Shown here: positions 8,702 through 16,252 of the stretch, piece by piece
Position numbering within the stretch: position 1 is the first letter of the stretch
Layout: the number at the start of each line of letters is the position of its first letter
Source: Agromyces sp. H17E-10
GTDB lineage: Bacteria; Actinomycetota; Actinomycetes; Actinomycetales; Microbacteriaceae
DNA length: 64,000 nucleotides
Assembly: GCF_022919715.1 (NCBI RefSeq)
Contig: NZ_CP095042.1
Span: forward strand, 1,364,001-1,428,000
Direction of reading: 5' to 3'
Notes under the pieces: generated by a model
Database searches by the model: none
What the model was told of the DNA's origin: nothing
What the model saw: only the letters and a program-made list of their open reading frames with translations
Translations under genes and position numbers: made by a program

Positions 8702-9339
8702 CGGGTCTCCTCGGCGTCGTCGTCGGTTCCGCCCGCAGCATCCGGACCCCTGAGCTCGCAGTCGAGCGCGAGCTCCGCGTAGCGCATGGTGCACTCGAGA
8801 TAGCGGCCCCGTTCCCAGCTGTCGGGGTTCAGCAGGTAGAGGTCGTACGCGTCTTCGAGAGCGACGAGGTTCGACGCGATCATGTCGGTCGGCATCTGCG
8901 GCCGGAACGCGCCGAGCACGACCCCGACCTCGATGTTCGTGCGATACAGGGCGACCTGGCGCTCGAGCAGCACCGCCATGTGCAGGCGGTACTGCGGGTG
9001 GTCGCGCAACGCCGCGGACGCCTCGTAGACCACGCGGAGATCGTCGCTGATGTGCTCGGGGATGCCGGCCTCGATCGTCGCGCGCAGCCGTGCGACCGGA
9101 TCGGTGATGCCGTCGACGAGGGCGTGACGGCGCTCGATGAACTCGTCGATCGCACCGCGCACGGCGGCCTCGACGAGCCGGTCGAAGCTGTCGAAGTGGT
9201 AGAGCACGCTGCCCGAGCTCACCTCGGCACGCTCGGCGACCGAGCGTACGCTCGCGCCCGAGATGCCACGCTCGCTGATGACCTGGCTCGCCGCCCGGAG
9301 CAGGTCGCGCTTGCGCTGCTCCACCTTCTCTGCCGCCAC
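8698..9339 (-). CDS. TetR-family transcriptional regulator
   Basis: A 213-residue TetR-type repressor. An N-terminal helix-turn-helix of about 45 residues is visible (SVRSVAERAEVSSGSVLYHF), followed by a divergent all-helical ligand domain. The GTG at 9339 shares bases with the TAG of the upstream permease gene. Its own TGA overlaps the peptidase ATG, so all three proteins should be translationally coupled. The position inside the transporter-hydrolase operon suggests that it senses the imported substrate or its product and controls the promoter near 10909-10936, directly or by autoregulation. The operator was not recognised. Confidence 0.85.
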   Translation of the reverse strand: MAAEKVEQRKRDLLRAASQVISERGISGASVRSVAERAEVSSGSVLYHFDSFDRLVEAAVRGAIDEFIERRHALVDGITDPVARLRATIEAGIPEHISDDLRVVYEASAALRDHPQYRLHMAVLLERQVALYRTNIEVGVVLGAFRPQMPTDMIASNLVALEDAYDLYLLNPDSWERGRYLECTMRYAELALDCELRGPDAAGGTDDDAEETR

Positions 9340-10823
9340 TAGCGAACCTCCACGTTCTCCGGTTCTACGACGGTAACGGACTGCGTGAGGGCGGCGTACC
9401 GTTCGGGCGAGCGGCGCTTCATCACGAGCCCGATCACGATGCCGGCGATGAACACCACCGGCACGCACCCGATGAGCGCCCAGTTCACGACCGGGTCGGT
9501 GAAGCCCGAGACGAGGTCGAAGTTGGCCACGATCACGATGAAGGCGACGAGCAGTCCGACCGCGCCGAGCACGGGGGCCACGAGCACCCGCCACACCCCG
9601 AAGCCGCGGCGGTCCTTCCAGAAGAAGCCGATCACCGAGACCGCCGCGACACCCTGGGCGAAGATGAGGCCGGCGACCCCGATCGCGTAGGTCCACAGGC
9701 CGAGCCCCAGGAAGGGGTCGGCGCCCGACAGCGCGCCCGCGAGCACGGCGAGCACGCAGAGCACGGTGAGCGTGATGCTCGCGACGTGCGGCGACTTCAT
9801 GCGCGAGTGGGTGCGGGCGAGCCCGGCGGGCAGCAGGCGCTCGCGGCCGAGTGAGAACAGGTAGCGTGAGCACGCGTTGTGGAACGCGAGCGTGCAGGCG
9901 AAGAAGCTCGTGACGATGAGGATCTCGAGCACGACGCCCGCCCACGCGCCGAGCGCGTTCTCGCCGGCGATGAACTGCATCTCCTCGAAGTCGTCCGAGT
10001 TGGCGAGCGCGATGACGCCGTCTGCGCCGAACGCCACGGTCAGCGCCCAGAACGTGAACGCGTAGAAGATGCCGAGGAACGCGATCGCGATGTAGGTCGC
10101 GCGCGGCACGGTGCGCTCGGGCTGCTTCGCCTCCTCCGCGTAGATGACGGTGCCCTCGAAGCCGAGGAACGCGCCGAACCCGAACACGAACAGCGCACTC
10201 GCGCCGGTCGCGAAGAACACGTTCTTCGGGTCGAACGACGCGGCCGTCGCCTCGCCGATCGTGCCGCCGTTCTGGAAGATGATCGCGAGCGAGATCACGA
10301 GCAGGATCGCGATCTCGGCACTCAGCAGCACGGCGAGCACCTTGGCGCCGACGTCGATGCGGCGGTAGCCGAGGTAGCCGATGACGAGCACCGAGACGAC
10401 CGACCAGACGCCCCACGGCAGGTCGATGCCGAGCAGCTCGGCGAAGGTGAGGTTGGCGTAGAAGCCGAGCAGTGCGTAGAAGCAGATGCACAAGAAGGCG
10501 TAGGCGACGATCGTCACGAACGCGACCCCGATGCCGACGGGCTTGCCGAGCCCGGCGGCGGCGTAGGCGTAGAACGCACCGGTGTTGCGCACGAAGCGCG
10601 ACATCGCGGTGAACCCGATCGCGAACAGGATGAGCACGACGCCGCTCGCGAGCATTGCACCGGGCGCGCCGACGCCGCCGACGAGGAAGGCGAGCGGGGC
10701 CGAACTCACCGCGACGGTGAGCGGCGCGGCAGCCGAAACGACGAAGAAGACGATGTCGAAGGTGCCGAGCCTGCCTCTCGCGAGCGTGTCGGTCTCGGTC
10801 GTCGCAGGGGTTGCGGTCGTCAT
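9339..10823 (-). CDS. APC-superfamily amino acid permease
   Basis: A 494-residue integral membrane transporter with about 12 hydrophobic segments. The N-terminal FDIVFFVVSAAAPLTV and the conserved FGAFLGFEGTVIYAEEAK in segment 6 are typical of the APC family. It should import an amino acid, amine or related compound by symport or exchange. ATG 10823 is chosen over upstream in-frame codons because GGAGG precedes it and family similarity begins there. It is the first gene of the operon with a TetR regulator and a P1 aminopeptidase, so a peptide amide, beta-peptide or D-amino-acid derivative is a plausible cargo, but this is inference. Confidence 0.87.
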   Translation of the reverse strand: MTTATPATTETDTLARGRLGTFDIVFFVVSAAAPLTVAVSSAPLAFLVGGVGAPGAMLASGVVLILFAIGFTAMSRFVRNTGAFYAYAAAGLGKPVGIGVAFVTIVAYAFLCICFYALLGFYANLTFAELLGIDLPWGVWSVVSVLVIGYLGYRRIDVGAKVLAVLLSAEIAILLVISLAIIFQNGGTIGEATAASFDPKNVFFATGASALFVFGFGAFLGFEGTVIYAEEAKQPERTVPRATYIAIAFLGIFYAFTFWALTVAFGADGVIALANSDDFEEMQFIAGENALGAWAGVVLEILIVTSFFACTLAFHNACSRYLFSLGRERLLPAGLARTHSRMKSPHVASITLTVLCVLAVLAGALSGADPFLGLGLWTYAIGVAGLIFAQGVAAVSVIGFFWKDRRGFGVWRVLVAPVLGAVGLLVAFIVIVANFDLVSGFTDPVVNWALIGCVPVVFIAGIVIGLVMKRRSPERYAALTQSVTVVEPENVEVR

Positions 10824-10908
10824 TGCGGAACCTCCATGGCACAGCGTTGTGATGTGAAGTGAAGCCGGGGATCGGTGTCGAGGCCGTGGGGATCGGCTCG
10901 ACTGAACA

Positions 10909-10936
10909 ACCGTATCGTTTTCGCACCTTCTGTCAA
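10909..10936 (-). promoter_or_regulatory. Likely promoter of the permease-TetR-peptidase operon
   Basis: Read on the minus strand, a perfect TTGACA (10931-10936) is followed after 16 bases by TACGGT (10909-10914). Transcription would begin about 80 bases before the permease ATG. The perfect -35 box stands out in this very GC-rich DNA. Confidence 0.5.
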
Positions 10937-11102
10937 GCATGTGCTGATTTCTGACGGCGATCATTTCCATACATGCGTGCAGACTGGATGCCGCAACTCG
11001 CCTCGCGCATCAGTCGATGCGTCGTCGCCGCCGACGCCTGGCGGCTCGAAACACCACGACCGCCTTCCCTTGGACGCCTTCCGCGTGACAAACGCATAAA
11101 GT

Positions 11103-11119
11103 GAACATGACTATTCGAG
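11103..11119 (+). promoter_or_regulatory. Putative operator GAAC-N7-TTCGAG (site 1, before a tetR gene)
   Basis: GAACATGACTATTCGAG lies 16 bases before the ATG of the TetR gene at 11136. The same GAAC-N7-TTCRAG pattern occurs ahead of the MFS exporter (13227) and in the GNAT/membrane-protein promoter region (13839). Autoregulation by this TetR is the simplest reading. Confidence 0.4.
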
Positions 11120-11135
11120 AAAAGGGGTTCCGAGC

Positions 11136-11714
11136 ATGGTCACCACGACATCGCCGAAGCGGGCGGACGCGCGACGCAACATCGAGTCGATCGTCGACGC
11201 GGCGACGAGGCTGCTGGCCGCAGACCCCGACGCGAGCGTGCAGGACATCGCGAAGGCCGCCGGTGTCGGCCGGGTGACGCTGTACGGCCACTTCGACTCG
11301 CGCGCGACGCTCGTCGCCGAGGTCGCCACCCGCGCGATCGCCGAGACCGACGCCGCCCTCCGAGAGGTCGACCTGGGCGGCGAACCCGGCGACGCCATGG
11401 TGCGCTGGATCGACGCGACGTGGCTGCTCACGCATCGCTTCGGCGGCATCGTCGTCGCAGCCGTCGACGTGCTCCCGGCCGAGCAGGTGCGTCTCGCGCA
11501 CGAGGTCCCCGAGCGGCGCGTTCGCGACCTGCTGTCGCGTGGACGCGATGCCGGCGTCTTCCGATCCGACCTGCCGGTCGAATGGCAGATCGCCACGATC
11601 CACGCCCTGCTCCACGCCGCGTCGACCGAGTGCCAGCGAGGCGCGCTCACCGCCGACGAGGCGGCCCGGCTCGTGCGGGAGACGATTCTCGCGACCCTCC
11701 ACGTGTGCCGCTGA
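11136..11714 (+). CDS. TetR-family transcriptional regulator
   Basis: A 192-residue regulator with an N-terminal TetR helix-turn-helix (VQDIAKAAGVGRVTLYGHF, about residues 41-59) and a C-terminal helical domain resembling those of efflux-pump repressors. It converges on a DHA2-type exporter gene that ends 84 bp away, a common arrangement for drug-export repressors. The purine-rich AAAGGGG about 10 bases before ATG 11136 supports the start. A conserved motif before its own start recurs at the promoters of the exporter and of the GNAT gene, so I infer that it controls all of them. The ligand is unknown. Confidence 0.85.
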   Translation: MVTTTSPKRADARRNIESIVDAATRLLAADPDASVQDIAKAAGVGRVTLYGHFDSRATLVAEVATRAIAETDAALREVDLGGEPGDAMVRWIDATWLLTHRFGGIVVAAVDVLPAEQVRLAHEVPERRVRDLLSRGRDAGVFRSDLPVEWQIATIHALLHAASTECQRGALTADEAARLVRETILATLHVCR

Positions 11715-11798
11715 TCGGCTCGGCCGGCGGGCCGGCGGAGCCGGCGGAGCCGGAGGGCTGACGGTGCGGCCGACGGAGCCGGCGTCGACAGAGCGCCG

Positions 11799-13205
11799 CT
11801 ACTGCGCGGCCGACTCCACGCCCGCGAACGGCACCCGCCCGGGCAGCACGAACGCGAACACCACTGCAGCGACGAGGGCGACCGCTCCGGCGAACCAGTA
11901 GCCGCTGCTGAACGCCGTGAAGCCGTCGCCCGCGATGGCGGCCGCCGCGATGCTCGACACCGCCGAGACGCCCGTCGCGGCGCCGAACTCGTGCAGGGTG
12001 CTGAGCGCACCCGAACCCACGCCCGCCTCGTGCGGCGCGACCGCGGTGAAGGTGCTCGTCGATGCGGCGACGAAGGTCGCCCCGATGCCGAACGACGCGA
12101 CGGTCATGGCGATGACGAGCACGGTCATGCTCATGGTCGTGGCACCGACGATCATGCCGAACGCGGCGATCAACAGGCTGACCACGCCCACGAGCTTGAG
12201 GCCGAGTCGCACGAGCAGCCGGGCCCCGACCTGGGCGCCCGCGATCGTGCCGAGCGCGACCGGAATGAACACGAGCCCCGTGTCGAGCGCACTGAACCCG
12301 TGCACCTGCTGGAACAGGAACGAACCGAGGAAGAAGATCGCGATCATGAGCGCCGTGGCGACGAAGATCAGCCCGAGCCCGGCCGCGACCGGGCGCCGCG
12401 CGAGCATGCCGAGATCGAGCAAGGGGTTGCGCGCCGTACGCTGCCGCCACACGAACAGGGCGTAGCCGACGAGGCCGACGACGACGGGGCCGAGCGTACC
12501 GAGCCCGAGCCAGCCGGTGTCGCCCGCGTTGACGAGCCCGAAGATCACGGCTCCCGTCGAGAGGGTGACGAGGAGCGCTCCGAGCACGTCGAGACGGCCG
12601 CCCGATCCGGGCAGCACCGGCACGGTGACCGCGAGCGCGACGAGCAGCACCACGCCGACGGGCACGTTCACCCAGAACACCCACGACCAGCCCGGTCCTG
12701 AGGTCAGGAGTCCGCCGAGCAGCACGCCGATCGCCGCACCGGCCCCACCGAGTGCCGACCAGACGCCGAGGGCCTTGGCGAGCTCATCGCCCTGGAAGGT
12801 GCGGGCGATCACCGAGAGCGCGGCCGGCGACATCGCCGCAGCACCGAGCCCCTGCAGGGCGCGCCCGACGAGCACCATGGTCGCGTCGGTCGCGAAGCCC
12901 GTGAGCAGGGATGCCGCGGTGAAGACGGCGAGGCCCGTGAGCACGACCCCTCGGCTGCCGACCACGTCGGCAGCCTTGCCGCCGAGCAGCATGAGGCCGC
13001 CGAACACGAGCGCGTAGATGCTCACGACCCACGTCAGCGTTCCGCGCGAGAGGTCGAGCTGGGCGCCCATCTGCGGCAGCGCCAGCGCGACCACGGTGAC
13101 GTCGACGATCAGCATCAGCTGGGCGATGCCGAGCAACCCGAGCATGCGCCAGCGGTGACGCAGCGGCGTCGGCTCGGTGCGGGACTCCGGATTCGGTTCG
13201 GACAT
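11799..13205 (-). CDS. MFS drug exporter, DHA2 (14-segment) family
   Basis: A 468-residue proton-driven multidrug exporter of the EmrB/QacA (DHA2) group, located in the cytoplasmic membrane. The family motif for segment 1 (LMLIVDVTVVALALPQM) and the segment 2-3 loop GGKAADVVGSR (motif A) are clear. About 14 hydrophobic stretches can be counted. ATG 13205 has AAGGGG about 10 bases upstream. Two copies of AACATGAAC (13222 and 13251), the first inside a GAAC-N7-TTCGAG element, lie just upstream and suggest repression by the nearby TetR. The substrate cannot be read from the sequence. Confidence 0.87.
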   Translation of the reverse strand: MSEPNPESRTEPTPLRHRWRMLGLLGIAQLMLIVDVTVVALALPQMGAQLDLSRGTLTWVVSIYALVFGGLMLLGGKAADVVGSRGVVLTGLAVFTAASLLTGFATDATMVLVGRALQGLGAAAMSPAALSVIARTFQGDELAKALGVWSALGGAGAAIGVLLGGLLTSGPGWSWVFWVNVPVGVVLLVALAVTVPVLPGSGGRLDVLGALLVTLSTGAVIFGLVNAGDTGWLGLGTLGPVVVGLVGYALFVWRQRTARNPLLDLGMLARRPVAAGLGLIFVATALMIAIFFLGSFLFQQVHGFSALDTGLVFIPVALGTIAGAQVGARLLVRLGLKLVGVVSLLIAAFGMIVGATTMSMTVLVIAMTVASFGIGATFVAASTSTFTAVAPHEAGVGSGALSTLHEFGAATGVSAVSSIAAAAIAGDGFTAFSSGYWFAGAVALVAAVVFAFVLPGRVPFAGVESAAQ

Positions 13206-13226
13206 GGCACGGCCCCTTCACAACAT

Positions 13227-13243
13227 GAACGATGATGTTCGAG
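13227..13243 (-). promoter_or_regulatory. Putative operator GAAC-N7-TTCGAG (site 2, exporter promoter)
   Basis: GAACGATGATGTTCGAG lies about 21 bases upstream of the exporter ATG. Its core GAAC-N6-GTTC is a 4+4 inverted repeat. A degenerate second copy (GAAC-N7-TACGAA, 13256-13272) follows 29 bp away. Both begin with the direct repeat AACATGAAC. The placement suits a repressor that covers the exporter promoter. Confidence 0.45.
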
Positions 13244-13302
13244 TTACCGTAACATGAACATGCATGTACGAAAAGACCCGACCGCACGCGACCGCCTTCG
13301 CG

Positions 13303-13788
13303 TCAGCGCGGGCTCACGAACCGGTGACAGTCGACGGGCACGGAACCGCCGGGCACGGGCGCCTGATGCACGAACGCACCCACGTCGATCCATCCCTGCC
13401 GTTCGTAGAATCGGCGCGCCGCGGTGTTGCCGGTCGCGACCGCGAGCCATGCGCGTCGGTGCCCGGCCGCGAGGACGGCCACCTCCGCGGCGGCGAGCAA
13501 CGCGGCGCCGACTCCCCGACCGCGGGCGGCGCGGGCGAGGTGGAGCTGGTCGACCTGGTCGTCCTCGACGATCGCGAACCCGACGATCGTCGGGGCGTCG
13601 GCGACAGCCGCGACGATCGTGCCATCGAGGCGCTCGCGGGCACGGTGCTGGAACCAGTCGGCCGTACGCGCCTCGACCAGCTCCCGCGGCACGTTGCCGA
13701 GGTGCGCGTCCGCCCAACCCTCCTGCCAGACCCGGGCGACGTCGGCGACCTCGGCGGCCGCCGCCGGCCTGATCACGATCGCGGCCAT
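13303..13788 (-). CDS. GNAT-family N-acetyltransferase
   Basis: A 161-residue GCN5-related acetyltransferase, presumably cytoplasmic, moving an acetyl group from acetyl-CoA to an amine. The coenzyme A loop appears as ARGRGVGAALL (motif A), followed by NTAARRFYERQGW (motif B), the standard layout. Length and start (ATG 13788) are normal for the family. It is divergent from a membrane-protein gene and shares a regulatory motif with the exporter. A resistance role, acetylating a toxic amine that the exporter also handles, is possible but unproven. Confidence 0.82.
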   Translation of the reverse strand: MAAIVIRPAAAAEVADVARVWQEGWADAHLGNVPRELVEARTADWFQHRARERLDGTIVAAVADAPTIVGFAIVEDDQVDQLHLARAARGRGVGAALLAAAEVAVLAAGHRRAWLAVATGNTAARRFYERQGWIDVGAFVHQAPVPGGSVPVDCHRFVSPR

Positions 13789-13838
13789 CGTCCGCCCCTT
13801 CCGCCAATCCGAACACTGCTGTACAGTTTACAGAAGTC

Positions 13839-13855
13839 GAACGTCGATGTTCAAG
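13839..13855. promoter_or_regulatory. Putative operator GAAC-N7-TTCAAG (site 3, divergent promoter)
   Basis: GAACGTCGATGTTCAAG lies in the 80-bp gap between the divergent GNAT and membrane-protein genes. It shares the GAAC-N6-GTTC core with site 2. Next to it, CTGTACAG at 13819-13826 is a perfect 8-bp palindrome, and TACAGT/TAAACT boxes offer overlapping -10 elements on the two strands. Confidence 0.45.
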
Positions 13856-13868
13856 AAAGGATCCCGCG

Positions 13869-14477
13869 ATGTCCGCGATCACGACACCGAACGACGATTC
13901 CGCATTGCGGCCGGAGCGACCCGCCGCCCGTCGCACCGCCGACGGCGGGGTGTGGCCGAAGATCTGGCCCGCTGCGCTCGGCGTGCTCGTCGCCGCCGGC
14001 ACCGCCTACGGGCTCACCGATGCACGACAGGTCGCACCCGTCGTCGCGGCATCCGGTCTCGTCTATCTCGCCGCCGCCGCGACCGGCCGGCGCTGGGCCG
14101 CCTGGGTCGCGTTCGGCGCGACCTTCATCGTCATCGGCCTCGCGAAGTTCACCGAGCTCGATGCCACGTTCGCGATGCTGGTGCTCGCCGCGGCGCTCTT
14201 CGTCGTGGGCCTCGTCGGCCGGCCCACGCGGCCCTGGTGGGCGCTGCCGCTCCAGTCGGTCGCGATGCTCGTGCTCGGGGTCGTCGCGGTCGTCGCGACG
14301 CTCGCCGACGCAACCGTCGGCGGCCTGATCGTCGCCGTCGCCCTGCTCGCCCACGCCGGGTGGGACGTCTACCACCACCGCACCGGCCGCGTCGTCGACC
14401 GCTCGCTCGCCGAGTTCTGCGCCGTGCTCGACGTGCTCGTCGCGGTGGTCGTCGCATTCGTCGCGCTGTCAGCCTGA
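13869..14477 (+). CDS. Hypothetical multi-pass membrane protein
   Basis: A 202-residue protein with a charged N-terminal tail of about 30 residues. About six hydrophobic segments follow between residues 33 and 202, for example WAAWVAFGATFIVIGLA and LVAVVVAFVALSA. I do not recognise a defined family. It starts at ATG 13869, 8 bases after AAAGGA, and is divergent from the GNAT gene. Sharing that promoter region and its GAAC-N7-TTCAAG element, it may belong to the same stress- or drug-responsive set. A perfect 15-bp hairpin follows the gene. Confidence 0.7.
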   Translation: MSAITTPNDDSALRPERPAARRTADGGVWPKIWPAALGVLVAAGTAYGLTDARQVAPVVAASGLVYLAAAATGRRWAAWVAFGATFIVIGLAKFTELDATFAMLVLAAALFVVGLVGRPTRPWWALPLQSVAMLVLGVVAVVATLADATVGGLIVAVALLAHAGWDVYHHRTGRVVDRSLAEFCAVLDVLVAVVVAFVALSA

Positions 14478-14492
14478 CGAGACCCCGATTCG

Positions 14493-14527
14493 GGATGCCT
14501 CGGCGAACGCGATTCGCCGAGGCATCC
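14493..14527 (+). terminator. Terminator hairpin after the membrane-protein gene
   Basis: A perfect 15-bp stem (14493-14507 with 14513-14527) closes a 5-base loop, 16 bases after the stop codon. The stem again consists of inverted GGATGCC/GGCATCC copies. The rest of the gap up to 14740 shows no gene or convincing promoter. Confidence 0.75.
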
Positions 14528-14740
14528 GCATGCGCTCGAATGCCTGCGAGCACGCACCGCGCCCGCCGCGCCCGCCGACCGCTCGCCGGCATCAATTGAA
14601 CTGATCTGGTGGAGCGAAGACATGTATTGGCGCGATCGACTCCGCTGCGCTTGACTCGTCTCGCGATCGGCCGGCACGACGCGATGATGCGTCCGTCGGC
14701 TCGCGAATCCCCCGAGCCATGACGGACAGAGGAGTCCTCG

Positions 14741-16252
14741 ATGAGCGTGCAACTGGAGACCTCGAACTTCCGCGCCCAGCACTTCCGCAAGACGCTGGGC
14801 CGCGCCGACATCGTGCTGATGTCGATCAGCGCGATCATCGCCATCGACACGATCGCCCTCATCGCGGGCGCCGGCGCCGAGGCGTTCACGTGGACGCTCG
14901 TGATCGGCATCACGTTCCTGTTCCCCTACGCCCTCGTGATCGCCGAGCTCGGCAGCGCCTTCCACGAGGAGGGCGGCCCGTTCGTGTGGGTGCGCCTCGC
15001 GTTCGGCAAGGCGACGGCCGCCGTCGCGACGATGTTCTACTGGATCACCAACCCGCTCTGGATGGGCGGCTCGCTCGTCTTCATCTCGGCCGCCGCGTGG
15101 GACGCGTACGTCGCGCCGCTCGCCCCCGGCAGCGTCGGCGACTACGTGTTCAAGATCGCGTTCATCTGGCTCGCGATCGCCACGGCTGTGATCGGACTGA
15201 ACTACGGCAAGCACATCCTCGCGGCCGGCGCGATCGTCAAGGTCGGCCTGCTCGCGATCTTCGTCGTCACGGTCGTGCTCTACGGCGCGCAGTACGGCAT
15301 CAACGGCTTCGCGGCCGGCGACTTCTCGCCGACGACCGCGGGCTTCCTCGCCGTCACCCCCGTGATCCTCTTCGCCGTCGTCGGCTTCGAGGCACCGAAC
15401 GGCGCCGCCGAGGAGATGCGCAACCCGCAGCGCGACGTGCCGCGGGCGATCGCCGCCTCGGGCACCATCTCGATGCTCTGCTACCTCGTGCCGATCTTCG
15501 CGCTGCTCGCGGTCGTGCCCGCCGACAAGATCGAGGGCGCCGGCGGATTCCTCGAGGCGCTTCGCGAGGTGTTCAAGGTCTACGGCGGAGCATCCGAGCC
15601 GGTCATGGCGATCGCCGCGCTGCTGTTCGTGTTCATCGCCTTCACGCAGGCGAGCGCCTGGATGATCGCCTCCGACCGGGTGCAGGCCGCCGCCGGCGCC
15701 GACGGCGCGTTCTTCCGCTACTTCGGCAAGTTCTCCGAGCGCCTCGGCACACCCGTGCGCATGAATCTGCTGAGCGGCATCGTCGCGACCGTGTTCTGCC
15801 TCGCGGCGACCGTGCTGCTCGACGGCAGCGCCGCGACGATCTTCACGATCGTGCTCATCGTCGCGATCTCGACCCTGCTGCTCTCGTACCTCGTGATCTT
15901 CCCGACCGTCGTCGTGCTGCGGCGCAAGTACGCCGACGTCGAGCGGCCGTTCCGGGTGCCCGGCGGCAAGGCGGGCCTGTGGGTGTGCTTCACCGTCATC
16001 TACGCCTGGGTGCTCCTGGGCTCGTGGGTCGCGGTCTTCCCGGGTACGCTCGAACCCCTCCTCGGCATCGACTACGACTTCGTCGACGTCTGGGGCGTCG
16101 ACCGGCTGACCTTCGAGCTCTTCACGATCGGCACCCTCGTCGTCATCGCCCTGCTCGCGATCGTCGGCTACCTGTGGCAGCGCAACCGCGACCGGGCGGC
16201 CGACCTCGACGTGATCGACGAGCTCGACGTCCTCGAGAAGACCGCCTCATGA
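14741..16252 (+). CDS. APC-superfamily amine/amino acid permease
   Basis: A 503-residue 12-segment APC transporter. The N-terminal [19 protein letters not shown] and the segment-6 motif [21 protein letters not shown] match the family. It is translationally coupled (ATGA at 16249-16252) to a copper amine oxidase, which strongly suggests that it imports a primary amine such as a biogenic amine or polyamine. GAGGAG lies 9 bases before ATG 14741. The C-terminus is a short charged cytoplasmic tail rich in Asp/Glu. The amine specificity is inference from context, because APC sequences alone do not reveal substrate. Confidence 0.87.
   Translation: MSVQLETSNFRAQHFRKTLGRADIVLMSISAIIAIDTIALIAGAGAEAFTWTLVIGITFLFPYALVIAELGSAFHEEGGPFVWVRLAFGKATAAVATMFYWITNPLWMGGSLVFISAAAWDAYVAPLAPGSVGDYVFKIAFIWLAIATAVIGLNYGKHILAAGAIVKVGLLAIFVVTVVLYGAQYGINGFAAGDFSPTTAGFLAVTPVILFAVVGFEAPNGAAEEMRNPQRDVPRAIAASGTISMLCYLVPIFALLAVVPADKIEGAGGFLEALREVFKVYGGASEPVMAIAALLFVFIAFTQASAWMIASDRVQAAAGADGAFFRYFGKFSERLGTPVRMNLLSGIVATVFCLAATVLLDGSAATIFTIVLIVAISTLLLSYLVIFPTVVVLRRKYADVERPFRVPGGKAGLWVCFTVIYAWVLLGSWVAVFPGTLEPLLGIDYDFVDVWGVDRLTFELFTIGTLVVIALLAIVGYLWQRNRDRAADLDVIDELDVLEKTAS

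Larger units (their letters stand above)
10824..11135. other. Divergent intergenic region between the permease and TetR genes
   Basis: These 312 bp separate two divergent genes. The left half carries the likely permease promoter (10909-10936). The right end carries a GAAC-N7-TTCGAG element (11103-11119). The middle, about 10940-11100, is less GC-rich than its surroundings (CATACATGCG, GATCATTTCC) and shows no gene or further site that I can support. Confidence 0.5.

Noticed and set aside
8698..10926. Reading the TetR gene as a 742-residue protein
   Set aside because: Everything before GTG 9339 is an out-of-frame shadow of the permease gene; TetR similarity begins at that GTG.
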